A stretch of 64,000 nucleotides of DNA from contig NZ_CP034412.1 in the NCBI RefSeq assembly GCF_006094275.1, positions 1,426,001 through 1,490,000 on the forward strand, read 5' to 3'. Numbering within the stretch: the first letter of the stretch is position 1; each line of letters opens with the position of its first letter. Position numbers and translations under genes: made by a program. The notes under the pieces are model-generated. The model was not told where the DNA came from, did not search any database, and was given only the letters and a program-made list of their open reading frames with translations. The DNA is from Glutamicibacter creatinolyticus. GTDB taxonomy: Bacteria; Actinomycetota; Actinomycetes; Actinomycetales; Micrococcaceae. Below are positions 1 through 8,716 of the stretch, piece by piece.

Positions 1-33
1 GAGTACAAGGGTCGCAAGGTCGCAGACGTCTAA
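1..33 (+). CDS. rpmF: 3' end of rpmF, ribosomal protein L32 (partial)
   Basis: The window opens inside a reading frame whose last ten residues read EYKGRKVADV before a TAA stop. A basic YKGR(K/T)V tail next to rnc matches the C-terminus of ribosomal protein L32, which precedes rnc in many actinobacteria. The stop lies 2 bases before the rnc start, so the two genes are almost certainly co-transcribed. Only 11 codons are visible, so the identification rests on tail and context. Confidence 0.7.
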   Translation, partial: EYKGRKVADV

Positions 34-35
34 AT

Positions 36-734
36 ATGTCTTCTGAAGAAGAACTTCTGAAGCGTCTCGGGGTCACTATTGACCCCGAGACGCTTCGTCT
101 TGCTTTAACCCATCGTTCCTACGCCTATGAAAACGGCGGGATTCCCACCAATGAGCGTCTAGAGTTCTTGGGCGACTCCATCCTGGGCTTCAGCATCGCC
201 GAGTATCTCTACGATGAGCTGCCTCACCTGCCGGAAGGGGACCTCGCGAAGCGCCGCGCGGCTGTCGTGAGCACTCGCGCGTTGGCTACGGTTGGCCGGC
301 AACTCGCGCTGGGCCAGCACATCTACCTGGGTCGTGGTGAGAAGCAGTCCAACGGGGAAAACAAGTCCTCGATTTTGGCCGATACCATGGAAGCCATTTT
401 TGGCGCCGTGTACCTCAACCATGGGATGGATATTGCCAAGGAGCTCATCCTGCGTTTGGTGACGCCGATGCTTGAGGATGGTGAACTGCTCGGAGCTGCC
501 ACTGACTGGAAGACGGTCATCCAGGAAGAAGCAGCTGGCGGCAAACTCGGGGACGTGCTCTATGAAGTCACGGGAACCGGCCCGGACCACGCCCGCAGCT
601 ACACCGCCACTTTGTGGATTGGGGAGCGCGAGCTGGGCCAGGGGCAGGGGCCTTCCAAGAAGGAAGCGGAACAGGAAGCCGCCAGGGCTAGTTGGAAGCT
701 AATGCATCCCAATCAGACCTTGCCACAGCTCTAA
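36..734 (+). CDS. rnc: Ribonuclease III
   Basis: Endonuclease that cuts double-stranded RNA during rRNA and mRNA processing. The 232-residue protein has the normal bacterial length. The signature NERLEFLGDS lies at residues 39-48, giving catalytic candidates E43 and D47. The second acidic pair, D116 and E119, lies in ADTMEAIFGA. A double-stranded-RNA-binding domain follows at about residues 158-225 and ends in the typical KKEAEQEAA helix. It starts 2 bases after the L32 stop and is followed 17 bases later by mutM, the usual rpmF-rnc-mutM-smc order. Nothing looks broken. Confidence 0.97.
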   Translation: MSSEEELLKRLGVTIDPETLRLALTHRSYAYENGGIPTNERLEFLGDSILGFSIAEYLYDELPHLPEGDLAKRRAAVVSTRALATVGRQLALGQHIYLGRGEKQSNGENKSSILADTMEAIFGAVYLNHGMDIAKELILRLVTPMLEDGELLGAATDWKTVIQEEAAGGKLGDVLYEVTGTGPDHARSYTATLWIGERELGQGQGPSKKEAEQEAARASWKLMHPNQTLPQL

Positions 735-750
735 GGATCGCCACTTCGCT

Positions 751-1674
751 ATGCCTGAACAACCGGAAGTCGAAGTAGTTCGCCGGGGACTTGAAACCTG
801 GGTCCGCGGTCGCAGTTTCGAGACGGTCGAAGTCCTAGATCCACGCTCCGTGCGACGGCACCTGGACGGTGCCGAAGACTTCGTAGTAAGTCTTCAGGGA
901 TGCTGTGTTGATGCAGTAGTTCGGCGCGGCAAGTTCCTCTGGATGAACCTGACTGGGCTGGAGACACCCGCTGCGCTCGTGGCGCATCTGGGAATGAGCG
1001 GGCAGCTGCTGATAGAGGAACCTGAAGCACCGGATGAAAAACATTTGAAGGTGCGTCTATCGCTGAGTTCCCGCGGCGAAGAACCAGGGGAGCTACGGTT
1101 TGTCGACCAACGGATCTTTGGCGGAATGTTCCTCTCGCCTCTTGTCAGCACTTCCGATGGGGGAGTCGGCGGCCAGGGGAGCGACCTCGAACTCATCCCA
1201 GCAGCGGCCTCCCATATTGCCCGAGACGTATTGGATCCGTTCCGGACCACCGAGTCCCTCTACGCTGCCCTGCGCAAACGTACCACTCAAGTCAAGCGGG
1301 CTATCCTCGACCAAACAGTGATCGCGGGTGTGGGGAACATCTATGCGGATGAGGCACTTTGGCAAGCTGGTTTCTCAGGGCTCCGGAATACCGCGACAAT
1401 TCGGCGGGCAGAAGTTGAACGGCTGGATGCCGCTCTGCGGGACGTAATGCTTCGTGCACTGGACGCCGGGGGCACGAGCTTCGATTCGCTGTACGTCAAT
1501 GTGAATGGAGCCAGCGGATACTTTGACCGCTCGCTCAACGCCTACGGCCGGGAGGGCAGAGAATGTGCTCGCTGTGCGAGCAATAGTCGTACTTCATTGA
1601 TTCGTCGCGACGCCTTTATGGGTCGTTCCTCATTCACCTGCCCTGTCTGCCAGCCCCGCCCCCGCCGTCGTTAG
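751..1674 (+). CDS. mutM: Formamidopyrimidine-DNA glycosylase (Fpg/MutM)
   Basis: Base-excision repair glycosylase/AP lyase that removes 8-oxoguanine and formamidopyrimidines. The N-terminus is MPEQPEVEVVRRGL: the proline exposed after Met removal is the catalytic nucleophile and the next Glu is essential. RRGKFLW carries the conserved lysine, and AGVGNIYADEAL is the helix-two-turn-helix. The C-terminal zinc finger reads C-X2-C, 21 residues, then C-X2-C, ending in the usual GRSSFTCPVCQ type tail. At 307 residues it is slightly longer than the family norm of about 270-290. Its last 41 bases overlap the 3' end of the convergent serine hydrolase gene. Confidence 0.96.
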   Translation: MPEQPEVEVVRRGLETWVRGRSFETVEVLDPRSVRRHLDGAEDFVVSLQGCCVDAVVRRGKFLWMNLTGLETPAALVAHLGMSGQLLIEEPEAPDEKHLKVRLSLSSRGEEPGELRFVDQRIFGGMFLSPLVSTSDGGVGGQGSDLELIPAAASHIARDVLDPFRTTESLYAALRKRTTQVKRAILDQTVIAGVGNIYADEALWQAGFSGLRNTATIRRAEVERLDAALRDVMLRALDAGGTSFDSLYVNVNGASGYFDRSLNAYGREGRECARCASNSRTSLIRRDAFMGRSSFTCPVCQPRPRRR

Positions 1675-2533
1675 ACATCCTGCTGATACAGCGCGAGAAT
1701 TCCTGCAAAACACCGTTGTTGTAATCGCTCCACCTCTGGGCAGCCCAGGGGCCGAAAGCCTTATCAGTCAGCGTGACACAGGCCAGCCGGTGCTCTGGGT
1801 CAACCCAGAGAAAAGTTCCGGATTGACCGAAGTGGCCGAAGGTCGTCGCCGGATGATCCTTGCCGGTCCAATGCGGATTCTTGGTTCCGCGGATCTCAAA
1901 GCCAAGTCCCCAGTCATTGGGTTCTTGGCGTCCATAGCCGGGCAAGATGCCAATCCTGTCCGGGAAATGAACTGAGGTGGCGTTCTTCAACGATTCTGAT
2001 GCCAGCAGGGTGGGGGTGAGCAATTCCGCCGCGAATCGGGACAGATCTGCTGCGGTAGAGATCCCATCCTTGGCGCTGCTGCCATCCAACGTGGTGTCGT
2101 TCATCCCCAATGGGATGAACAGCGCTTCTGAAATGTATTCCGTAAAGGCGATGCCGCTGGAACGCTGCAGGTGCTCAGCCAGTACCTCGAACCCGGTATT
2201 GGAGTAGCCACGGCGGCTGCCCGGCTTGAAGCGGATGGTTTCACTGTCGAAGTCATAGCCGGAGGTGTGGGCCAGCAGATGATGCACCGTGGAGCCTTCG
2301 GGCCCCGCAGGGTCGTCTAGACTGATGGCTTCTTCTTCCAGGGCAAGCAGGAAGGCATAGGCGCTCAGCAGCTTGGTCACCGAGGCCAGCGGGTACTTAC
2401 GGTTTAGGTCGCCGACAGAACCAAGCATCCGTCCGGAACCATCGATCACGGTGCTGACCGCATTGTCGGTCGGCCATTGCTCAATCTGCGAAAGAACGCT
2501 CACTTGGATTCCAATCTCTTCGCTTACTTTCAT
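1634..2533 (-). CDS. Serine hydrolase, class C beta-lactamase / PBP-like family
   Basis: Beta-lactamase-fold hydrolase of 299 residues. The SxxK motif is SVTK at residues 51-54, the YxN motif is YSN at 110-112, and a third-motif candidate HFGQSG lies about residue 232. LAHTSGYDF after the second motif is typical of Pfam Beta-lactamase proteins (EstB, D-aminopeptidase and PBP4*-like). No signal peptide is visible, so it is probably cytoplasmic and more likely an esterase or peptidase than a resistance enzyme; the substrate cannot be read from sequence. The ATG at 2533 has only a weak AGGG upstream. The gene is divergent from smc and convergent with mutM, whose 3' end it overlaps. Confidence 0.85.
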   Translation of the reverse strand: MKVSEEIGIQVSVLSQIEQWPTDNAVSTVIDGSGRMLGSVGDLNRKYPLASVTKLLSAYAFLLALEEEAISLDDPAGPEGSTVHHLLAHTSGYDFDSETIRFKPGSRRGYSNTGFEVLAEHLQRSSGIAFTEYISEALFIPLGMNDTTLDGSSAKDGISTAADLSRFAAELLTPTLLASESLKNATSVHFPDRIGILPGYGRQEPNDWGLGFEIRGTKNPHWTGKDHPATTFGHFGQSGTFLWVDPEHRLACVTLTDKAFGPWAAQRWSDYNNGVLQEFSRCISRMSNDGGGGAGRQGR

Positions 2534-2663
2534 GCAGCCCTACGCGCCGCTTCCCCTGGTTGCGGGGTGGGCTTCGATAGAATTGCCTCACCAAGCCTCT
2601 CGTGGTTCTTGACGAGCCGACACCAGCCTATAACCCCAACACAGAACTCAGGAATCCTTCACC

Positions 2664-5600
2664 GTGCATCTAAAGACACTTACCGTACGCGGGTTCAAGT
2701 CTTTTGCCTCGGCGACGACCTTTGAGTTTGAACCGGGTGTCACTGCGGTGGTTGGCCCCAATGGGTCCGGCAAGTCCAATGTGGTGGATGCGCTGGCGTG
2801 GGTGATGGGGGAACAGGGAGCCAAAACCCTGCGTGGTGGCAAGATGGAGGATGTCATTTTTGCCGGCACCTCCGGACGTCCGCCGTTGGGTCGTGCCCAC
2901 GTTTCCCTGACCATAGACAACACCGATGGCCAGTTGCCCATCGACTATGCCGAAGTCACGATCTCACGCACGTTGTTCCGGTCCGGAGGTTCAGAATACG
3001 CGATCAATGGAAACTCCTGCCGCCTATTGGATATTCAGGAACTCTTGTCCGATTCCGGACTTGGTCGCGAAATGCATGTCATTGTCGGTCAGGGGCAACT
3101 CGACAAAATCCTGCACGCCACTGCCGAAGACCGGCGCGGTTTCATTGAAGAAGCCGCCGGCGTGCTCAAGCACCGTCGGCGCAAGGAAAAGACCTTGCGC
3201 AAGCTTCAGGCCATGCAAGGAAACCTGGACCGTCTAGAAGACTTAGGTGCTGAAGTACGCCGACAATTGGCGCCCCTTGGACGCCAGGCGAAAATTGCCC
3301 GTCGTGCCCAAAGCGTTCAACTGGAGGTGCGCGATGCCAAGGCACGCCTGCTTGCTGATGACCTGGTCACGCTAAACAACAAATTGGCCCAAGACATCAA
3401 CGACGAAGCCAAAATCCAAGCTGCGCAGCGGGAGACCAGCTCCCAGCTGGAACACGCACGCCAGTATGTGGGGAATCTTGAAGCGAAGCTATCGCAGGCC
3501 ACCCCTCGTCTTGCCAGAATCCAGGAAACCTGGGTTAGCCTCACAACCCTACAGGAGCGCTACCGGTCCATGGCCGCGTTGGCGCGAGAACGCTCCTCAC
3601 TGCTGGCATCAAACCCAACGCACTTCGACAGCAACCGGGACCCCGACCGTTTGGACGCCCAGGCCGAGCGGCTGGGTGAAGAACTCGCCGAACTGGAAGA
3701 AGCAGTTGAGGACCGTCATGAGATCCTCGCTGAAGCCGTCGAGGCAAAGGAAACCGCCGAAGAAGCCGCACGCGCTGAACAACAGCGAATGGCCTCCCTG
3801 CTGCGCGCGGCAGCCGACCGCCGCGAAGGCATGGCACGTTTAGCTTCCCAGGTCGCCTCCGCACGAAGCCGAGTGGATGTCACCAGCGCAGAAATCGTCC
3901 GGCTCAAGGACAGTGACCAGTCGTTTGACGCAAACCTTGCCGCCGACCACCAATCTTTTGAATCCTTGTCCCAGGAACTCGCGGAACGGCAGGAGGCCGA
4001 AGAGGAACTGAACAGTGCGTATGAGGACGCCGCGGGAGAGTTCCATGCCCTACAGCATGCGCAACGCGTGGCCTCGGAGCGAGAGCGTGAACTATCCGTT
4101 CGGGTTTCCGGGCTCACCTCGCGCCTCGAAGCGCTGAAGCTGAACGCCCAGGACGATTCATCCGCAGAACTCCTCGCAGCACACGGCGAGCTCTTGCTGG
4201 GACGGCTAGGAGAACTGATCTCCACAGCCGACGGCTATGAAAAGGCCATCTCAGCCATCCTTCGGGACAGCTCCGAAGCACTCGTTGCCTCTGACGTCAC
4301 CGGTGCCTTCGACTTGATTGAAGAACTCTCCGATCAACAAGAAGCGAACGTCTCGTTGATCCATGTATCGGCCAACGGTGAGTCAGTAGTGCCCCGCATC
4401 GACGGTCTCATCACTGCCCGCGAGGTCGTGACCAGCCGCCCGGAAATAGTCTCGTTACTGGACCGGCTGCTCGCCAACCACTACATTGTCGAGGACTTGA
4501 ACACCGCCCGCGAAATGGCACTCCAATATGCGGATGCCTGCTTCACCACCTTTGACGGAATCAACGTATCCGCGGCACGTAGCTCCGTGGGCAACAGCGC
4601 AGGCGCTTCCCTAATCGCCCAGCAGGCATTGATCGAATCCACCCAAACAGAACTGAGCCAAACAAGTTCAGAACTGCAGCGTCTGGAACGTGAACTCGCC
4701 GAGCGGGAACCGGCCCTTCACGCCTCTGAAAACGCCCACGATGAAGCGCTCACTGCCCTGCGGGATTCCGACGCGGGCATTACCGAGCTCACCAGTTATC
4801 TGGCCGAGTTGGGGGAGAAGCTGCGCAACGCCGAGGCACAGCGTCAGACCCTACGCGCAAGAATTGTCGCGGCGGAGGAAAAGCTGAGCCTCGAGCAGGA
4901 ATCGCTCGAAGAGATCACCGAGCGCATGGAGATGGCGTCCGAAGATCACGAAGACGAATCCGTTGATGATGCGTCGCGGGCTGCCATGGCGGATGCGGCC
5001 GCTGCCGCACGTCAACAGGAACTGGAAGCGCGCCTGGCACTGCGCAGCAGTGAAGAGCGCGTCACGGCCCTGCGCTCCCGTATCGAAGGACTCAAACGCA
5101 CGGCAGCAGCCGAACGGACCCACCGCGAAGTAGCTGCACGGCGGGCCGAAGAGCGCCGTAGCCAGGCAACGAACGCCGCCCAGGTGGAAGCCGCAGCGAC
5201 TCGAATCCTGCAGTTCATTGACGTCTCTGTCCAGATGACCGACAGCGAGCGCCGTGAGCTGCAGGAACACAAGAACGAGATCGAGGAGCTGCTCAGCACC
5301 CAGCGCGCCGAGGTTGAGAAACTTTCGGCGGAACTGGCACGCCTGTCGGATGCCGCGCACCGTGATGAAATGGCGCGCGCCGAACTGCGGATGCGCATTG
5401 AGAACGTTGAAAACCGCGCGCTAGAGGAACTGGGGTATACCCCGGAATACTTGATCGAGAACTACGGTCCTGATCAGCTGATTCCCGAAGCGTTTGATCC
5501 GGAGGATAAATGGGCCGAACTGCGTCAGAGCGTTGACGAGGACGGCAATCCTGTGGGAACCAAACCCTTTGACCGCGTGGAGCAGGAAAAGCGGCTGAAG

Positions 5601-6230
5601 AAGGCCGAACGCGATCTGGGCGCACTGGGCAAGGTCAACCCCCTGGCCCTGGAGGAGTTCGCTGCATTGGAGGAGCGACACAAGTTCCTCTCCGGACAAC
5701 TTGAGGACTTGAAGAAATCCCGAGCAGACCTAGAACAAATCATTCAAGACGTTGACGATCATGTTGAACGAGTGTTCACCGAGGCCTACAACGATACGGC
5801 AACCCAATTCAAGAGAATTTTTGACCGCCTGTTCCCGGGCGGCGAGGGACAGCTTGTCCTGACCGACCCCGACAATATGCTAACCACTGGTATTGAAGTC
5901 GAAGCCCGCCCTGCCGGCAAGAAAATCAAGCGGCTCTCACTCCTCTCCGGTGGAGAACGCTCCCTCACCGCAGTGGCGTTGCTGGTCGCCATCTTCAAGG
6001 CCAGACCGTCTCCGTTCTATGTAATGGACGAAGTTGAAGCAGCGCTGGATGACGTGAACCTGGGACGGTTGATCACCATCTTCGAAGAGTTGCGCGAATC
6101 CTCGCAGCTCATCGTGATTACCCACCAGAAGAAGACCATGGAAGTTGCGGACGCGCTTTATGGCGTGACCATGCGTGGAGATGGAGTCACCACGGTGATT
6201 AGCCAAAAGATGGCGCACCCAACTACATAA
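2664..6230 (+). CDS. smc: Chromosome segregation protein SMC
   Basis: Condensin ATPase that compacts and segregates the chromosome with ScpA/ScpB. The 1188-residue protein has the full SMC layout: Walker A GPNGSGKS at 31-38, a long coiled coil, a hinge around 490-670, a second coiled coil, the signature LSGGERSL from residue 1094 and Walker B VMDEVEAALDD around 1120-1130. The GTG start is supported by MHLKTLTVRGFKSFA, the canonical SMC N-terminus. It lies directly downstream of mutM in the conserved order, apart from the opposite-strand hydrolase gene between them. Confidence 0.98.
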   Translation: MHLKTLTVRGFKSFASATTFEFEPGVTAVVGPNGSGKSNVVDALAWVMGEQGAKTLRGGKMEDVIFAGTSGRPPLGRAHVSLTIDNTDGQLPIDYAEVTISRTLFRSGGSEYAINGNSCRLLDIQELLSDSGLGREMHVIVGQGQLDKILHATAEDRRGFIEEAAGVLKHRRRKEKTLRKLQAMQGNLDRLEDLGAEVRRQLAPLGRQAKIARRAQSVQLEVRDAKARLLADDLVTLNNKLAQDINDEAKIQAAQRETSSQLEHARQYVGNLEAKLSQATPRLARIQETWVSLTTLQERYRSMAALARERSSLLASNPTHFDSNRDPDRLDAQAERLGEELAELEEAVEDRHEILAEAVEAKETAEEAARAEQQRMASLLRAAADRREGMARLASQVASARSRVDVTSAEIVRLKDSDQSFDANLAADHQSFESLSQELAERQEAEEELNSAYEDAAGEFHALQHAQRVASERERELSVRVSGLTSRLEALKLNAQDDSSAELLAAHGELLLGRLGELISTADGYEKAISAILRDSSEALVASDVTGAFDLIEELSDQQEANVSLIHVSANGESVVPRIDGLITAREVVTSRPEIVSLLDRLLANHYIVEDLNTAREMALQYADACFTTFDGINVSAARSSVGNSAGASLIAQQALIESTQTELSQTSSELQRLERELAEREPALHASENAHDEALTALRDSDAGITELTSYLAELGEKLRNAEAQRQTLRARIVAAEEKLSLEQESLEEITERMEMASEDHEDESVDDASRAAMADAAAAARQQELEARLALRSSEERVTALRSRIEGLKRTAAAERTHREVAARRAEERRSQATNAAQVEAAATRILQFIDVSVQMTDSERRELQEHKNEIEELLSTQRAEVEKLSAELARLSDAAHRDEMARAELRMRIENVENRALEELGYTPEYLIENYGPDQLIPEAFDPEDKWAELRQSVDEDGNPVGTKPFDRVEQEKRLKKAERDLGALGKVNPLALEEFAALEERHKFLSGQLEDLKKSRADLEQIIQDVDDHVERVFTEAYNDTATQFKRIFDRLFPGGEGQLVLTDPDNMLTTGIEVEARPAGKKIKRLSLLSGGERSLTAVALLVAIFKARPSPFYVMDEVEAALDDVNLGRLITIFEELRESSQLIVITHQKKTMEVADALYGVTMRGDGVTTVISQKMAHPTT

Positions 6231-6404
6231 TTGGTGACTCCAGAAGGCGCACCGTCATTTCGACAAGTGTTTTACTGCGCACCAGTTTTGTTAAGATGTT
6301 GCCTGTCCCTGTGCTGGGGGACATGGCTGTTCGCATGTCTTTATTGGGAACAATACGGACGTAGTTGGTGTGTCTTGTTATTGGGTTATCTTGAATGGAA
6401 CGCT

Positions 6405-8597
6405 CTACATCTGGGGTTTGGAACTTGGCGTTCCTAGCTCCAGTTCAACAAGTGTGGTCTTATCTAAGGTTCCAAACACTCGACCATCCGGTGTAGTCGT
6501 AAGTCGACTGCCCAAACGCAACTTCGTGGATTGACCGACGCGGGCGCGCGTCCCGTTCTCGAAGTCGACCGCTGTGGCTGTGCCAGCCGCCGTGTGCACC
6601 AAGCGCACCCCCTCTCCGATCTTGGCAATGTCTGCGTTAGCCCAACCGGGGCGAACTTCCTGGTTCTTGGTTCCGGACAGTAAGTGATGCTTGACGAGTT
6701 TCCCAGAACGAGGATCAATGACTCCAAGTCCTTCAACGTCCGCGACGACAAGCCAATTGGCCACGAGTACGGGGGCGTAAAGCGCACCCGCGCTTGCGAG
6801 CGGCTTGCTCGTCCAGATGATTTCCCGTGTGCCGATATCGAACTTGAAGACATATGCGGAACCTTCTGTATCTGGAAGTCCGTAACCGTTCCGTACAGAG
6901 GTCGTCCCGTAGACATGATCTTCGTCGGCAACTAGCCCGATGATTGAGTGGCCGGCGATGAATCCTTTTCCCCCGCCGTCCAAGACCCAGGTGACTTTGT
7001 TTTTTTCGGGGTCGATTTCGCCAAGAACTCCACCGGAACGCCCATAGTCTGGCACTGTTCCGAAGAACACTCTATTGGAGTTCTTGGCCCATCCGAAAGG
7101 CCGTGATTGGTGAAAGTCAGTCGCTAGTCTCGCAAGCAGATGGTATTCATCCGCGCTATTCTTATCCAGCGTGTTAAAGCTGATGAGGTCGGCTGATCCG
7201 TAAGATCCCACATAGCTCCGGCGATCGTTGAATTGGATCATGGCCTCAGCCTGATTAATCAGATTCTCGTCCGGTGGTGAGGACCATGTTTGCCCCGATT
7301 CGATATTGATCGAAGCCAACCCGCTTCCCATGTACCCGCCCATGTAGATATTGCCATCGGAATGTCCCATTAGTGACTGAATAGCGAACTGGCCTGCATT
7401 GAGTTCCACTACGTGTTCTTTGGGCTTTGTCCCCGGGTGAGAATCGAAGTGTTCAATAGTGAGTCCGGCGGCACTTTGACCGATAATTGCAACTTGATTC
7501 TGCTGTTGCAATATTGATAAGGGTTTGGAAGTTTTTACGTCGGCAAGTTCAGTATCTTGAAGAGTGGCTGTCCTAGTAAAGTACAGCGTATTGTCCGTAA
7601 TCGTGTAGAACCCTTTAGTGGTGTCGGTGGTATCAGAGCTCACGCGGGCCGCCCAGACTCGCCCAATCTTGTCCTCCCACTGTTTAGTCATTGGATTCAA
7701 GACAAGCTGTCCACTGATGCTGCTAGCAGAGACTAGGACTTTTTCGTTCCGGACTTCAATGCGGGAAATAAACCCTTCTGGCACATCTTCTGGAAGTCCA
7801 ATTTCGGTTCGTGCGTCTGGTTTCGATGCCGTGAAAGTAAAAATTCTTGGATGCACTGAACCGGTGCCAACCCACAGCCGGTCAGTGGAGTCTATGGCCA
7901 AGCGCCGAACGTAGTCCGTATCCTCAGCGAATCGCGAAGAAACTGTGATCTTGTGGTTTTGAGGATCAAAATTAAAGACTGAACCTGCCGGGTACGAACC
8001 ACCCCAAACAACTCCACGAGAGTCGAGTTGCAGATCATAAATAGTGGTGGCTGCGTCAACCTTGCCTACGAATGTAGTTATTTTCGGCTTGCTTGGGATC
8101 CAGACGTGAAGCGCATTCGCTGTGCCAATGTACAGTTTCTTGTTACGCGTGTCCCATTTCATCGTTTCGAGGCCGCCGGTATGACTTTCTGGAAAATCAA
8201 GAGTATGGATCACTTCACGGACGGAAGTATCGACGATTTGCAGTTGTCGGGCTGTTCCGGCAATGCTGACTGCTAGCCATGGCCAAGGGCCGGAGCCCAG
8301 CCCTGGAAGTGGTTCCACACTTTTGATTTTGAGCGCTGGAAATGCGCCGCGATACTCGCGCCGAATCCCGTTGGTCGGTTGGGTCTTTTCGAGTCGGCTG
8401 ATGACACGACCGTCGCGATCGGTGAGTTTTGCTTTCGTCGAGGGTTCGGGGCTCGGCGTGCTTGTCGTAGTGTCTGAACTATCGCTGTTCGGGCCGAGAA
8501 CCGCTCCAGCAGCAACTGTACCCGCAGCTACCGTCGAAATTGTGATGATGGTTCGGCGTGATACTTTTCGCGAAGTATCTGACGGCTCTTTGTTCAC
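6405..8597 (-). CDS. Exported beta-propeller (PQQ/WD40-like) protein of unknown function
   Basis: Protein of 730 residues from the GTG at 8597, which has AGGAG about 7 bases upstream; a TTG seven codons earlier overlaps that site and is less likely. The N-terminus carries SRRTII followed by an Ala/Gly-rich hydrophobic stretch and a Ser/Thr/Pro-rich spacer, a plausible twin-arginine export signal. The body contains many blade-like repeats around Gly and aromatic residues (YIGTANALHVW, VWGGSYPAGS, WVGTGS, YMGGYMGSG, VFFGTVPDYG), typical of quinoprotein or WD40-like propellers. No catalytic domain was recognised. Codons are visibly more AT-rich than in smc or ftsY, suggesting recent acquisition. 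Function unknown; extracellular binding or scaffold is an inference. Confidence 0.75.
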   Translation of the reverse strand: MNKEPSDTSRKVSRRTIITISTVAAGTVAAGAVLGPNSDSSDTTTSTPSPEPSTKAKLTDRDGRVISRLEKTQPTNGIRREYRGAFPALKIKSVEPLPGLGSGPWPWLAVSIAGTARQLQIVDTSVREVIHTLDFPESHTGGLETMKWDTRNKKLYIGTANALHVWIPSKPKITTFVGKVDAATTIYDLQLDSRGVVWGGSYPAGSVFNFDPQNHKITVSSRFAEDTDYVRRLAIDSTDRLWVGTGSVHPRIFTFTASKPDARTEIGLPEDVPEGFISRIEVRNEKVLVSASSISGQLVLNPMTKQWEDKIGRVWAARVSSDTTDTTKGFYTITDNTLYFTRTATLQDTELADVKTSKPLSILQQQNQVAIIGQSAAGLTIEHFDSHPGTKPKEHVVELNAGQFAIQSLMGHSDGNIYMGGYMGSGLASINIESGQTWSSPPDENLINQAEAMIQFNDRRSYVGSYGSADLISFNTLDKNSADEYHLLARLATDFHQSRPFGWAKNSNRVFFGTVPDYGRSGGVLGEIDPEKNKVTWVLDGGGKGFIAGHSIIGLVADEDHVYGTTSVRNGYGLPDTEGSAYVFKFDIGTREIIWTSKPLASAGALYAPVLVANWLVVADVEGLGVIDPRSGKLVKHHLLSGTKNQEVRPGWANADIAKIGEGVRLVHTAAGTATAVDFENGTRARVGQSTKLRLGSRLTTTPDGRVFGTLDKTTLVELELGTPSSKPQM

Positions 8598-8716
8598 TAG
8601 CAATCTCCTGCGTGTCAAAACTCAACACTCCTGACGTTAGTGAGTCCACATGGGCAAACGCTGAATCACCTTGGGGCCGGACCCGTCGCTTGACCAACAG
8701 CGCGAGGCTAATGGTT

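Noticed and set aside
6304-6323. TGTCCC/GGGACA stem after smc
   Set aside because: Only 6 bases long and not followed by a T run, so I did not call it a terminator.
6422-6437. Sixteen-base repeat AACTTGGCGTTCCTAG shared with 19181-19196
   Set aside because: Two matching 16-mers in 64 kb are near chance expectation, and the flanks do not align. One copy is inside the propeller gene, the other downstream of amt.
8611-8618. TTGACA-like sequence at the upstream TTG start of the propeller gene
   Set aside because: It could be read as a -35 box or as a start codon, but the AGGAG just after it points to the GTG at 8597, and no -10 at suitable spacing was seen.
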